Positions 1 through 8,153 of a DNA stretch of 9,078 bases are shown piece after piece. Position numbers and translations under genes: made by a program. The stretch is from Caldifarciminota bacterium (lineage in GTDB: Bacteria > WOR-3 > Hydrothermia > WGAB01). The stretch lies in assembly GCA_015489295.1 (NCBI GenBank), contig WGAB01000249.1:1-9078 (forward strand). The letters run 5' to 3'. The notes under the pieces were generated by a model. The model was not told the origin of the DNA, searched no databases, and saw nothing but the letters and a program-made list of their open reading frames with translations. How positions within the stretch are numbered: the stretch's first letter is position 1; the number at the start of each line of letters is the position of its first letter.

Positions 1-3000
1 GGGCTGCACCTGGATGCCTTTACCCTGACCTGGCCCGGCACCGGCGGCTTTTCCTGGCCCGACGATGTGCCGATCCACCTGGACCTCGCCTTTACGATGC
101 CGAACCTGCCCGATGTGTTTCCCGATTGCATGAAGGGCCTGGAACTCAACCTGAACGATGTGGCCCTCTCCGGCGGCACCTTTTCCTTTACCCTGCCCAC
201 CCAGACCTTTCCGGACCCCGGCTGCGAAATTCCCCTGGGCGGCGATGTGGCCCTCTACCTGATCCAGCTGGGCGGGGCCTTTTCGGCATCGCTTTCCGGC
301 GGCCTCTCTGTGGACGGCTCCGTGGACATCTCCGGCAAACTGCGCCTGCCTTCGGAACTCGTATGCCCCGATCAGTCCGGCCCCCTGGACCTCACCGCCT
401 TCACCCTCCACATCCAGGGCGACGGCACCATGCTGGGCACCATCGAAAACCTTGTGCCACCCTGCCCCCTGAACCTGGGCGCCCTCAAGGTGCACATCGT
501 GACCTCCACCCTGACCTTTGATACCACCGAAACCGGTAGCCAGAAGGCCCTCCTGGACCTCCAGGGACAGGTGAAACTGCCCGCCCCCTCCCCGCCGCCG
601 GATTCCGTCACCGCCGAAGGGCGGCTGGTATTTGACATCATCGGCGCCGACCTGGTGGACGGCTATATCGCCATTACCACCCCCTTCCTGTGGAACCTGC
701 CCTCTGAAGAGCCCGTGCTGTCCTTCCGTGTGGATTCCGCCCGCATCGATACCGCCGGGTTCCACATCGCCGGCACCGGCCGCCTGAACCTCTTAGAGGG
801 CGAGTATGTCGGCGTCAACTTCAACAACCTGGTGCTGGACCTCTCGGATTTCCATGTCAAAGCCGGCAGCGCCGACTTTGTGTCCAGCTTCGGCTTTCGC
901 CTGAACCCCGAGGCCCCCAACCTGGGCTGGGCGGCCGTGGCCGCCACGGCAACCCTCCCCGAAGACTGGACCTCCGGGCTCCTGATGGCCCTGCCTGAGA
1001 ACCTTTCCCTGCAGTCCGGCGGGCTTGCCATCCGCGACTCCTCCATGGTCACCCTCAAATGGGAAGGCACCGACTACACCCTCAAGGCCCGGTTCTCCGA
1101 CGATTTCCTTCTGACCTGGAGCCCCAGTTTCGGCGTGGCCTCCGGACAGGTGGAGTTCTTCTTAGACACAACCCGCGTCGCCTGGCTGGACACCGACGGG
1201 CTGCATGTCAACCTCGCCGGTGCCCTCAACATCCCGGCCAAACTCGGCCTGCCGGATACCACCATCGCCTACCTGAAACTCCGGGACGACGAGGGCAACC
1301 TGCTGATCGACTTCACCTTAGACGGCACCCGGCTGCATCTGGCCACCCGCGAGGGCGAGGCCGTGTACCTCTACATCCCCGCCCTGAGCACCGAAGACTG
1401 GACTCCCAACCTGGGCGTGACCTTCAGCGTGACCGTGGACCCCGTGAGCTTCGAGTTCGTGGACGGCTCCATCGATGTGGAACCCCCGGAAGGACTGGAC
1501 ACCCTATTCTCCCTGCGGCGGCTGGGCCTGCCCCTGGATGTCACCGAACTCCACTACCTGAACCTGGAGGGCACCTACGGCCTCATCCTCTCCGCCAGCA
1601 TCGAACTGCCCGAGGTGCTGGGCGGGCTGGATCTCAGGTTTGACAGCCTCCGGATTACCAACGACGGGCTCACGGGCACCGCGCGGGTCGGCACCGTGCA
1701 GGAAAGCCACACGGCCGGTGAAACCTACTTGGACTCCTTAGACCTGGATTTCCTGAAGCTTTTGGTGAACGGCGCCGAGGTGGACTTCGAGGGGCCCCAG
1801 GTGCGGTTTTCCGGCGACATCGCGGTGGACCTGTTCCAGGAGGAGGGCGGCGGCCGGATGCCGATCCACTTCTGGGTGTCCGTGGGCACCGAGGGCCTGG
1901 ACTTCAACATCGAGCCGCCGGATACCCTGCCGATTTCCGTGGCCCGGTTCGTGCCCCTGAACCTGGAGGGCCACCCGCCGATCGACGTTACCGTGGGCGA
2001 TACCTTCGCCCTGGAACTCTCCGGCACCTTCACCCTGCCCATGCTGGGCGAGGGCTTCGAGGTTTCCTTTACCGGCTTCAAGGTGATGAATGTGGCCCCC
2101 TATGTGGTGGTGCCGGAGATCCACTATCCCTCGCCCGAACAGTTCTTCCAGCTCTTCGGCCTGGAGTTCGGCCTCCGCGATATCACCGAAGGTGGAGAAG
2201 TCATTCCCGGGCTCGCCTTCTCCTATGAAGACGGCGTCTTTTATGTGGAACTCTCGGGGGAGGTCACCTTCTTAGACAACACCGTCACCTTCCGCCAGCT
2301 CCGCATCGGCTCCAACGGCGATATTTCCATCGAGTCGGCCGATCTCCTGAGCGAACCCCTGGCCATCATCGAGAACCACCTTTCCATCGATTCGCTTCGG
2401 ATCACCGAAAATCACCTGCGGGTGGTGGGCAGCGTGAACCTGCCCGAACCCTTTGACGACGCCGGTACCCAGCACTTCGGTTTCAACATCGGCTTCGACG
2501 GCTCGGTTTCCGGCGACAACACGGTCTACTTCGTGAACGAATCCACCCCCACCCTCGGCGGCGGCGACGACACCGAATGGGACCTGTGGATCGGCAAACT
2601 GGACCTCCTGTATCTCGCCGTGACCCTGACGCCCTCGGACTGGGCCGAAAGCCATGTGGACCTGGTGTCCGCCTTCTGGTTTGACGACACCAAAAAGGTA
2701 GACCTCGGCTACCTGGAGGGCGGCACGCCGCACCCCTTCCTCACCTTCGCCTTTTCCGGCGACCTGGACTGGCACGAGGAGAACGTGCGGGTGCCGGGCT
2801 CCCTGCCGGATATCGACTGGGAGGCCCTGAAGCTCAGCATCGGCAACCTCACCTTTGAGGAGGGCAGCTTCGGGCTTTCCTTTTCCGGCTCCTTCCGCCT
2901 GAACCTGGAGGTCTGCAGCGGGGGCATTGAGTTCACCGACTTCAAGATCCATTCCGATGGTTCCATTGACTGGCCCACCATCACGGGGGGCGACCTCACG

Positions 3001-6000
3001 ATTGCGGACATCGTGTCCCTGAGCGTCTCAGAAATCACCTATCGCGACCCCGAAACCGACACCACCCTCCATGTGAAACGCAAAACCCCGGACGGCGACA
3101 CCTCCACCGTGATCATTGAGCACGTGGATTCCTACTTCTCCTTCGGCCTGGAGATGAACATCATCGATGTGGCCAGCGGCGGCGTAGAGCGGTTCCTGGC
3201 CTACAGCCTGACCGATGGAGGCTACGGGTTCCTTATCCAGGACGCCAACCTCGGCATCCCCTCGCTCCTGGACATGCACCTGGACATGGAGTTTGAAACC
3301 GGCGAGGACTTCCGGCTGGTGATGGCGGGCGTTGCCAACATCATCCCCGTGGAAACCCGGATCGCCGCCTACGGCAAGGTCGCGACGGTCAACGGCGAGC
3401 CGAGCTTCGGCCTGTTTGCCGCGGTGAACACCCGGATCGACATCATCCCCGGGCTCATCCTCCTGACCGGCGTGGGCGGCGGCTTCTTCTACAATCCTGA
3501 GGAGGCCGACATCCAGCGCATCAAGGAGCTTTCCGAAGTGCCCACGGAGATTGCCAGCGGCATCGAGATGCCCTCGGCGGAGTTCGCCGTGCTCCTCTAT
3601 GCCAGCGCCTCGGTGGTCTCCGAATGGGCGGCCAACGGCCGAATTCTTTTGACCGTTACCGACCGGTACTTCAACCTGGATGGCCGCGTGGTGCTCCTGA
3701 ACCGGGAAAACCAGATCCGGGGTGACCTCCACCTGGGAATCGGGTTCCAGCAGTTCTTTGCCGAGGGCCATATCCATGTGCTGCTGGATGTGGTGTCCCT
3801 CATTGAGGGGGACGGCAGATTTGGGTTCTTCGTGTACAACCCCGACGCCTGGGGGATCCAGGGCGGCCTGGACCTGGATATCCTCAAGATCATCTCGGCC
3901 GAGAGCGAGTTCTTCATCGGGCCACCGGGGTTCTATCTCATGGCCCAGTCGGAGATCTCCTACAACTTCTGGATCGTGGAGTTCTCGTCGGGCATGCGGA
4001 CGGAGTTCTGGTACATCGTGGACGCCTCCTGGGGCGGCTACATGAAAACCTGGATCTCGGCCGAGGTCCTCTGGGGAGCCGCCAGCGCCGAGGGCTGGCT
4101 GGAGGGGTGCCTGCTCGGCACTGAAGGCCACTATTACCTTTACGGCGTGGCCGGCCTCTCGGTGTGCGTGGGCTGGGGGCTGTACTGCTGGGACGGCAGC
4201 ATCTGGGCCAAGATCTCCGAGGAGGGCTTTGACGGCGGCTTCGGCCGCGATTCCGAAATGGAACGCCTGATCTCCGAGGCCCGGGAACAGGCCCATAACA
4301 TGAACGAGGCCGCCCAGGAGGCGGCCCAGGCCATGGAAGAGGCATCGGCCGCAGCCTACGCCCTCTCGGAGGAGCAAAGGGCCACGGCCTTCCGGTACGC
4401 CTTCCAGAACTCCGGAGTCGCCGTTTCCTTTGTCTATTACGAGGGCTCCAACCTGCCGCCGGCCCTGCAACGGGTGCTGAACGAGGTGTATCAAGGCCAG
4501 CATGCACCGCCGCCGTCGGACACCCTGGCCCTCCGTTCGCTGGAACACACCCTGGAGGTCTATCGCCAGGCCATCAACGAGCTGCAGCCCGAGGCCAGCG
4601 CCACCCTGAACCACATCCGGGTGTTGCTCCAGGAGGCCGCTGCCCTCACCGAGTACGAACCCCAGCGGCCGGTGCAACAGGTGGACTTCACGCTCACCGC
4701 CCACGAGGAAAACGGCTACATGGTGGTGACCGATACCCCCACGGTGGTGGTGGATACCCTGCAGGATCGGGCCAACCGGGAGGGGCTTTCCCAGTACGCG
4801 CAACAGTTGGCCGAACAGCAGGCCTTTCTAGAGGCCCAGATCCGGGCCCTTCGGGATTCCCTGCGGTCTATTGACCTGCTGACCTCCGGGCCGGTGCTGG
4901 ACTCGGTGGCCCGGATGTTCGCCCTGCTGGATGCCTATCACCAGGAGTACTACGCCCGGTACTTCGCCTATGCCAACCGCCTGTCCAACTGGGCCGTGGC
5001 CTGGCACCACAACCTCGCCCTGGACTCCGCCGATATTCACACCGCGGTGATGAACAAGACCGCCTCGCTCTCCCTGCCCCAGGTCAAACAGCTGGCCATG
5101 AACCGGAAACTCCTGGCGTACCTGCTGGCCAACCAGGGCGACCTGGAGGCCGCCCGCGAACAATTGGCCATGGTGGACACCGCCGGTAAGTCCGAAACCT
5201 GGTGGCGGAACTTCTGCAACAACAACGGCTTTGAACTGTGGTACCAGATTCCCCGGACCGGCACCGCCGAGTTTACAGAGCACTACGACCAGGTGGCCGA
5301 CGAACTGCGGTACCGGTTCCATACCACCTACGACGATTCGGTGGAGGCCCCCCATATCCGGTTCACCCAGGCGGTGGACCAGGTGCAGGAGGTGCGCCAT
5401 GCCCTGACCACGGCCCTCTACGACCTGGCCGACCGGTACCTCTTCTGGGTGGGGGAGGATACCGTGGCTTTGCCGTCGTTGCCGCCCGGCTGGACCCCGG
5501 GCAACTGGGTGCCCCCGAGCTTCGGCGGCGGGTTCCCGAACTGGCCACCCGGAGGAGGCAACCAGGAGCCCACCATCGCCGAAATCCGCGAGGAGGCCAT
5601 GCTGCAGCTTGCCGCCCCCACGCTGTCTAACCTGCAGGTGAACGTGACCAACCGGTACGACTACGCCGATGTCATGATCACCTTCCAGGCCCACCATCCG
5701 TATCGGCTTCTGGACTTTGCGTACCGCCTGCGCCGAGACTTCGGTGGCACCCTGTGGATGCCCCTGAAGAGCGCCGGCAACGTGGTGCAGGCCACCACCC
5801 AGGGCGGCTATCCCAGGGACGGCGCCGCCCATCTCCGGTTCTTCCTGCTGCCCGACACCGATCCCGATGCGGCCCCCGAGGGCTTCGAGGAGAGTTACGC
5901 CTTCAAACTGCGGGTTCGTGGCGGTGCCGGAGCCTCCATCGCCCGGGCCTTCACCTTTTCCGTGCCCTTCGGCAACCGCGATGTGGGCGGGTCCCACACC

Positions 6001-7491
6001 TATACCCCCGGCGACCCGACGCCGCCCGCCACCCCCTATGTGTCCCTGGCCTCCTATTCCCGCAAAACCCTGGGACCCCACCACGCGTCCACCGAACGCT
6101 ACACCCGCAACCCCACCGAAATCCACGCCTCCTGGGGCAGCTCGGACCCTGAATCCGGCATCAGCGAGTACCTGTACCGCGTGGCCCACAAAACCTACAC
6201 CTGGGTCGGCGGCGGCTGGTGGGGCGGCGGGTACTTCATCCCCACCTATGAGCCCGTGACCGACTGGACCGGCGCGGCCACCATGACCGAAGTCACCATC
6301 CGCGGGCTCTCCCTGGACCACAATGAGCGCTATGTGGTGGAGGTTCTGGCGGTAAACGGCGCCGGCGATACCAGCGATGTGGGCATGTCCACGGAGCTGG
6401 TGGTGGACACCACTTCGCCACCCCCGGCCTCGGTTTCCTTCTGGTACACCGAACCCACCGGAGGCCCGCCGGTGCCGCCTGCCCTGTACTTCACCCTGAC
6501 CGCCGACCCGGACCCCGAGTCCGGCACCCGGAGGTTCCTGGTGCGCCTGGATACCGTGCCCCACCATGTCTACAGCGACCCCGAGGCCTGGAGGAGCGTG
6601 GGATACCGGGCCTGGGAGGGGCCTTCCCGGGACATCACCCTCGTCGGCGACACCCTGGTGCAGTACAACCGCGAGTATTACCTGTCGGTGTTCACCGAGA
6701 ACTACGCGGGGAAACTCAGCGGTTCGGCCACGGTGTACGGTCCGGTGACTCCGCCGGATCCCACGCCGCCGAGCCGCCCCTACATCGCCGTGACCTCGCT
6801 CAACGGCTGGTACCCGCGGATCGATTCCCTGAAGCTGGGCATCGCCGACCCGGGCAGCGATCCCGAATCGGGCATCCTGGGGTACCAGTTCCGCATCAAA
6901 ACGGCCCACGGCGGTGTGCTCAAGGACTGGCCGGAGGGCAACGAGGTGGATCTCTACGCCGACAGCCTGCCGCCCGGAACCTATGTGGCCTGGTACGCCC
7001 CGCCCACAGGTCTTCTGGAACACGGCCGGGTGTACCGATGGGAAGTGCGGGCGGTGAACCGGCAGGGAGCCTACAGCCCCATCTATGCCACGCTCTTCCG
7101 GATCGACACGACACCGCCCCCACCTCCGGGGGTCCATGAGCTTGGGTACGATGCCTCCACCCACAGGCTGAGCTTCACCGTGGAGGCCCTGGACGATGAC
7201 GAGGCGGGCCTCCAGGCGGTGGTGTTCTTCGGAGGCTACACGGATCCGGGCCCCCTGGAGGACCTCTTGAACTCGCGGCGCACCTATCGGTCCCTGGGCG
7301 AGTTCATGGAGCAGTTGCCGGGGGCCGTGTTCCCGCCCAATCCGCCGGTCATCCTCGGAGACCACGCGGGGATCTTCAGCGGTGAGGTGTCCGCGGATCT
7401 CACGGGCAAGGTGTACCTGCTCTTTGGCACCTACAGCCGTTCGGGCTTTATGACCCTGACCCTGGTCCGGTTCGAGCCGGAGGGTTCGTGA
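1..7491 (+). CDS. Giant multidomain beta-repeat / FN3-like protein, C-terminal 2,496 residues (5' end outside window)
   Basis: The frame is open from base 1 to the TGA at 7489-7491, so this is the 3' part of a longer gene. The GTG at 67 has no purine-rich site before it and sits in mid-repeat, so it is not taken as the start. Residues here count from base 1. Order of regions: degenerate beta-rich repeats (about 110-990); a beta segment rich in aromatics and glycine with GVGGGFFYN (about 1155-1415); a helical part-coiled-coil region (about 1417-1825); a Pro/Gly/Trp linker (about 1825-1857); a beta domain from about 1873; then Ig/FN3-like modules with D-x-TPP linkers and DPESG loops (about 2005-2496). 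No catalytic motif is recognised. Size and composition suggest an exported or cell-surface structural protein, but no signal peptide or anchor is visible because the start is missing. Its stop overlaps the next start (TGATG). Coding status is secure; function is unknown. Confidence 0.95.
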   Translation, partial: GLHLDAFTLTWPGTGGFSWPDDVPIHLDLAFTMPNLPDVFPDCMKGLELNLNDVALSGGTFSFTLPTQTFPDPGCEIPLGGDVALYLIQLGGAFSASLSGGLSVDGSVDISGKLRLPSELVCPDQSGPLDLTAFTLHIQGDGTMLGTIENLVPPCPLNLGALKVHIVTSTLTFDTTETGSQKALLDLQGQVKLPAPSPPPDSVTAEGRLVFDIIGADLVDGYIAITTPFLWNLPSEEPVLSFRVDSARIDTAGFHIAGTGRLNLLEGEYVGVNFNNLVLDLSDFHVKAGSADFVSSFGFRLNPEAPNLGWAAVAATATLPEDWTSGLLMALPENLSLQSGGLAIRDSSMVTLKWEGTDYTLKARFSDDFLLTWSPSFGVASGQVEFFLDTTRVAWLDTDGLHVNLAGALNIPAKLGLPDTTIAYLKLRDDEGNLLIDFTLDGTRLHLATREGEAVYLYIPALSTEDWTPNLGVTFSVTVDPVSFEFVDGSIDVEPPEGLDTLFSLRRLGLPLDVTELHYLNLEGTYGLILSASIELPEVLGGLDLRFDSLRITNDGLTGTARVGTVQESHTAGETYLDSLDLDFLKLLVNGAEVDFEGPQVRFSGDIAVDLFQEEGGGRMPIHFWVSVGTEGLDFNIEPPDTLPISVARFVPLNLEGHPPIDVTVGDTFALELSGTFTLPMLGEGFEVSFTGFKVMNVAPYVVVPEIHYPSPEQFFQLFGLEFGLRDITEGGEVIPGLAFSYEDGVFYVELSGEVTFLDNTVTFRQLRIGSNGDISIESADLLSEPLAIIENHLSIDSLRITENHLRVVGSVNLPEPFDDAGTQHFGFNIGFDGSVSGDNTVYFVNESTPTLGGGDDTEWDLWIGKLDLLYLAVTLTPSDWAESHVDLVSAFWFDDTKKVDLGYLEGGTPHPFLTFAFSGDLDWHEENVRVPGSLPDIDWEALKLSIGNLTFEEGSFGLSFSGSFRLNLEVCSGGIEFTDFKIHSDGSIDWPTITGGDLTIADIVSLSVSEITYRDPETDTTLHVKRKTPDGDTSTVIIEHVDSYFSFGLEMNIIDVASGGVERFLAYSLTDGGYGFLIQDANLGIPSLLDMHLDMEFETGEDFRLVMAGVANIIPVETRIAAYGKVATVNGEPSFGLFAAVNTRIDIIPGLILLTGVGGGFFYNPEEADIQRIKELSEVPTEIASGIEMPSAEFAVLLYASASVVSEWAANGRILLTVTDRYFNLDGRVVLLNRENQIRGDLHLGIGFQQFFAEGHIHVLLDVVSLIEGDGRFGFFVYNPDAWGIQGGLDLDILKIISAESEFFIGPPGFYLMAQSEISYNFWIVEFSSGMRTEFWYIVDASWGGYMKTWISAEVLWGAASAEGWLEGCLLGTEGHYYLYGVAGLSVCVGWGLYCWDGSIWAKISEEGFDGGFGRDSEMERLISEAREQAHNMNEAAQEAAQAMEEASAAAYALSEEQRATAFRYAFQNSGVAVSFVYYEGSNLPPALQRVLNEVYQGQHAPPPSDTLALRSLEHTLEVYRQAINELQPEASATLNHIRVLLQEAAALTEYEPQRPVQQVDFTLTAHEENGYMVVTDTPTVVVDTLQDRANREGLSQYAQQLAEQQAFLEAQIRALRDSLRSIDLLTSGPVLDSVARMFALLDAYHQEYYARYFAYANRLSNWAVAWHHNLALDSADIHTAVMNKTASLSLPQVKQLAMNRKLLAYLLANQGDLEAAREQLAMVDTAGKSETWWRNFCNNNGFELWYQIPRTGTAEFTEHYDQVADELRYRFHTTYDDSVEAPHIRFTQAVDQVQEVRHALTTALYDLADRYLFWVGEDTVALPSLPPGWTPGNWVPPSFGGGFPNWPPGGGNQEPTIAEIREEAMLQLAAPTLSNLQVNVTNRYDYADVMITFQAHHPYRLLDFAYRLRRDFGGTLWMPLKSAGNVVQATTQGGYPRDGAAHLRFFLLPDTDPDAAPEGFEESYAFKLRVRGGAGASIARAFTFSVPFGNRDVGGSHTYTPGDPTPPATPYVSLASYSRKTLGPHHASTERYTRNPTEIHASWGSSDPESGISEYLYRVAHKTYTWVGGGWWGGGYFIPTYEPVTDWTGAATMTEVTIRGLSLDHNERYVVEVLAVNGAGDTSDVGMSTELVVDTTSPPPASVSFWYTEPTGGPPVPPALYFTLTADPDPESGTRRFLVRLDTVPHHVYSDPEAWRSVGYRAWEGPSRDITLVGDTLVQYNREYYLSVFTENYAGKLSGSATVYGPVTPPDPTPPSRPYIAVTSLNGWYPRIDSLKLGIADPGSDPESGILGYQFRIKTAHGGVLKDWPEGNEVDLYADSLPPGTYVAWYAPPTGLLEHGRVYRWEVRAVNRQGAYSPIYATLFRIDTTPPPPPGVHELGYDASTHRLSFTVEALDDDEAGLQAVVFFGGYTDPGPLEDLLNSRRTYRSLGEFMEQLPGAVFPPNPPVILGDHAGIFSGEVSADLTGKVYLLFGTYSRSGFMTLTLVRFEPEGS
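328..2961 (+). other. Degenerate beta-rich repeat region within the giant protein
   Basis: Seven segments share a loose pattern: two or three hydrophobic residues, then [IL]xG or LSG, then a short strand often ending in LP, a variable loop, and an aromatic/hydrophobic strand ending in [RK]-[IVL]-x-x-[DN]-G or close to it. Examples are ISGKLRLP (328-426), IAGTGRLNL (766-867), LAGALNIP (1213-1296), LSASIELP then DSLRITNDG (1588-1668), LSGTFTLP then TGFKV (2017-2085), LSGEVTF then RQLRIGSNG (2251-2319), and FSGSFRLNL then TDFKIHSDG (2881-2961). The first five start 438, 447, 375 and 429 bases apart, about 125-149 residues. The last two fit less well. Similarity was judged by eye at protein level only. 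I do not recognise the family; alternating polar and hydrophobic residues suggest beta-sandwich or beta-solenoid structure. Confidence 0.55.
3280..4245 (+). other. Aromatic, glycine-rich beta segment of the giant protein
   Basis: After the repeats the protein becomes a run of short alternating hydrophobic strands rich in Phe, Tyr, Trp and Gly. It contains LTGVGGGFFYN (about 3463-3495) and later WGGYMKTW, HYYLYG and GWGLYCWDG. The alternating pattern could form an outer-membrane-type barrel or a large amphipathic sheet. From memory, a GxGGGFxYN-like motif occurs in large uncharacterised proteins such as the DUF6603 group, but I could not check this. The segment ends where the coiled coil starts at 4249. 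Confidence 0.4.
4249..5571 (+). other. Helical / coiled-coil region and Pro-Gly linker of the giant protein
   Basis: From 4249 the composition switches to Glu, Ala and Gln with heptad-like hydrophobic spacing (RLISEAREQAHNM and the following Ala-rich stretch to about 4400). A second helical stretch is LSQYAQQLAEQQAFLEAQ from about 4786. At 5101-5178 a helix-turn-helix segment with ANQGDLEAAREQL resembles a single TPR hairpin. The region closes with a flexible linker rich in Pro, Gly and Trp (5473-5571, including PPGWTPGNW and GGGFPNWPPGGG). It probably acts as a stalk or spacer between the N-terminal beta region and the C-terminal FN3-like modules; this is inference from composition. Confidence 0.6.
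5617..7488 (+). other. C-terminal beta domain and four Ig/FN3-like modules
   Basis: A beta domain starts near 5617 (LSNLQVNVTN). Four modules follow, each opened by an Asp-Pro/Thr-Thr plus poly-Pro linker: GDPTPPATP (about 6010), VDTTSPPPA (about 6403), PDPTPPSRP (about 6754) and IDTTPPPPP (about 7102). The first three carry a DPESG loop followed by a strand (6145-6159, 6511-6525, 6859-6873); the fourth has a degenerate DDDEAG version at about 7192. Later strands read like FN3 strands, for example RYVVEVLAVNGAG and YRWEVRAVNRQGAYS. The first module has a Gly/Trp-rich insert (WVGGGWWGGGYF, near 6205). FN3-like modules in bacteria usually serve as extracellular spacers or binding modules. The fourth module runs to the stop codon, with no sorting or anchor signal after it. 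Confidence 0.7.
7479..7484 (+). promoter_or_regulatory. Shine-Dalgarno for the RAYT start at 7491
   Basis: GGAGGG lies six bases before the ATG at 7491, inside the last codons of the giant gene. Stop and start share one base (TGATG). This favours 7491 as the true start and predicts that translation of the RAYT is coupled to that of the giant gene. Confidence 0.75.
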
Positions 7492-8153
7492 TGAAAAAAC
7501 CCAGGAAAACCACCCCTGCAGGCGCGGCCTCCGCCGCACAACAAAATTTCCCCCTCGGTAGGAGCGGCTTTAGCCGCGAGAAAACGGCCCCCAAGATCGC
7601 CGCTAAAGCGGCTCCTACAGAAGGTTTGCCCCTGGCATCAAACAACCCCCAACGCCGGAACCGTCCTGATCACGGCTCCCCTCAAAGAAAACCCTTTCCA
7701 GGCCAGAAGGCGCTGCGTAAAGGTCGGACTTCCCTGGCCGGAGCCTTCTACTTTATTACCCTCTGCAGCGGTTTCAGGCGAAAGATCTTCAACAATCCCG
7801 CGGCCTTTGGGGTGTTGAAACAAACCCTGCTTGGCCTTGAAGCGGAAGGTCTCTGGACCCCTTATTTTCTCATCGCCATGCCCGACCACGTTCACATGGT
7901 CTTCCAGCTGCATAACCGCTTAGGTCTTTCCTCGGTGATCCGGAGATTCAAGGGCAGGGTCAGTCGGAAGCTGGGAAACCTGCTGGGGCGTCCGGTCTGG
8001 CAAAAGGGCTTCTACGATCACCTCATCCGGGAGGACGAGGGTTATGCAAAGGTCATCCGTTATTCGTGGTTGAACCCCGTCCGGGCGAACCTTGTGGAGG
8101 ACCCCCGCGATTATCCCTTTTGGTGGAGCAGAATCCCACTGGAGGAACCGTGA
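7491..8153 (+). CDS. REP-associated tyrosine transposase (RAYT, Y1/HUH family) with REP-encoded N-terminal extension
   Basis: RAYTs are single-strand DNA nucleases/transposases related to IS200/IS605 TnpA that recognise REP hairpins. From ATG 7491 the protein has 220 residues. The recognisable core runs from about residue 72 (QKALRKGRTS, then GAFYFITL) to the end. It contains MPDHVHMV with the HUH histidines at 133 and 135, WQKGFYDHLIR at about 170-180, and VIRYSWLNPVRANLV with the likely nucleophile Tyr191. All expected motifs are present, so the enzyme looks intact. Residues 1-71 are extra: basic, low complexity, and including the translated REP cassette 7558-7618 (RSGFSR and KIAAKAAPTE). 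No ATG or GTG lies in frame between that REP and the core; only TTG 7626 and CTG codons could replace 7491, none with a clear ribosome site. It lies inside an operon of exported proteins, coupled at both ends by TGATG overlaps. The family call is firm; use of the extended start is inference. Confidence 0.9.
   Translation: MKKPRKTTPAGAASAAQQNFPLGRSGFSREKTAPKIAAKAAPTEGLPLASNNPQRRNRPDHGSPQRKPFPGQKALRKGRTSLAGAFYFITLCSGFRRKIFNNPAAFGVLKQTLLGLEAEGLWTPYFLIAMPDHVHMVFQLHNRLGLSSVIRRFKGRVSRKLGNLLGRPVWQKGFYDHLIREDEGYAKVIRYSWLNPVRANLVEDPRDYPFWWSRIPLEEP
7558..7618 (+). repeat. REP cassette 1 (inverted REP pair) inside the RAYT reading frame
   Basis: The forward arm (7558-7579) starts with the GTAG foot typical of RAYT-linked REPs and forms the hairpin GCGGCTTTAGCCGC. 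The inverted arm (7597-7618) ends in CTAC, with hairpin GCCGCTAAAGCGGC. A 17-base spacer separates them, giving a 61-base unit. The 12 bases after it (7619-7630, AGAAGGTTTGCC) recur after cassette 3 with one change. The cassette is translated in the RAYT frame without a stop. Confidence 0.92.
8141..8145 (+). promoter_or_regulatory. Shine-Dalgarno for the start at 8153
   Basis: GGAGG lies seven bases before the ATG at 8153, inside the last RAYT codons, and the RAYT stop overlaps that ATG (TGATG). It is the only good ribosome site near the start of the third gene. The ATG at 8366 is instead preceded by the pyrimidine-rich end of a REP arm. Confidence 0.7.

Noticed and set aside
67..69. GTG as the start of the giant gene
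   Set aside because: The frame is open back to base 1, no ribosome site precedes this GTG, and it falls in the middle of beta-repeat sequence. The gene starts upstream of the window.
3028..4803. Antisense frame of 591 codons
   Set aside because: Same effect opposite the giant gene. The composition is compositional noise, with no ribosome site or domain.
5101..5178. A TPR domain
   Set aside because: One helical hairpin resembles a TPR unit (ANQGDLEAAREQL), but no second adjacent unit is visible, so it is mentioned only as part of the helical region.
4828..7539. Antisense frame of 903 codons
   Set aside because: It lies wholly opposite a coding region with strong G/C third positions, which keeps the opposite strand free of stops. 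The product is low complexity, rich in Gly, His, Val and Arg, with no recognisable domain.
7558..7630. Rho-independent terminator at the REP hairpins
   Set aside because: The hairpins are GC-rich, but no T run follows the arms at 7618, 8286 or 8363, and reading frames pass through them. They may still slow transcription or stabilise mRNA ends.
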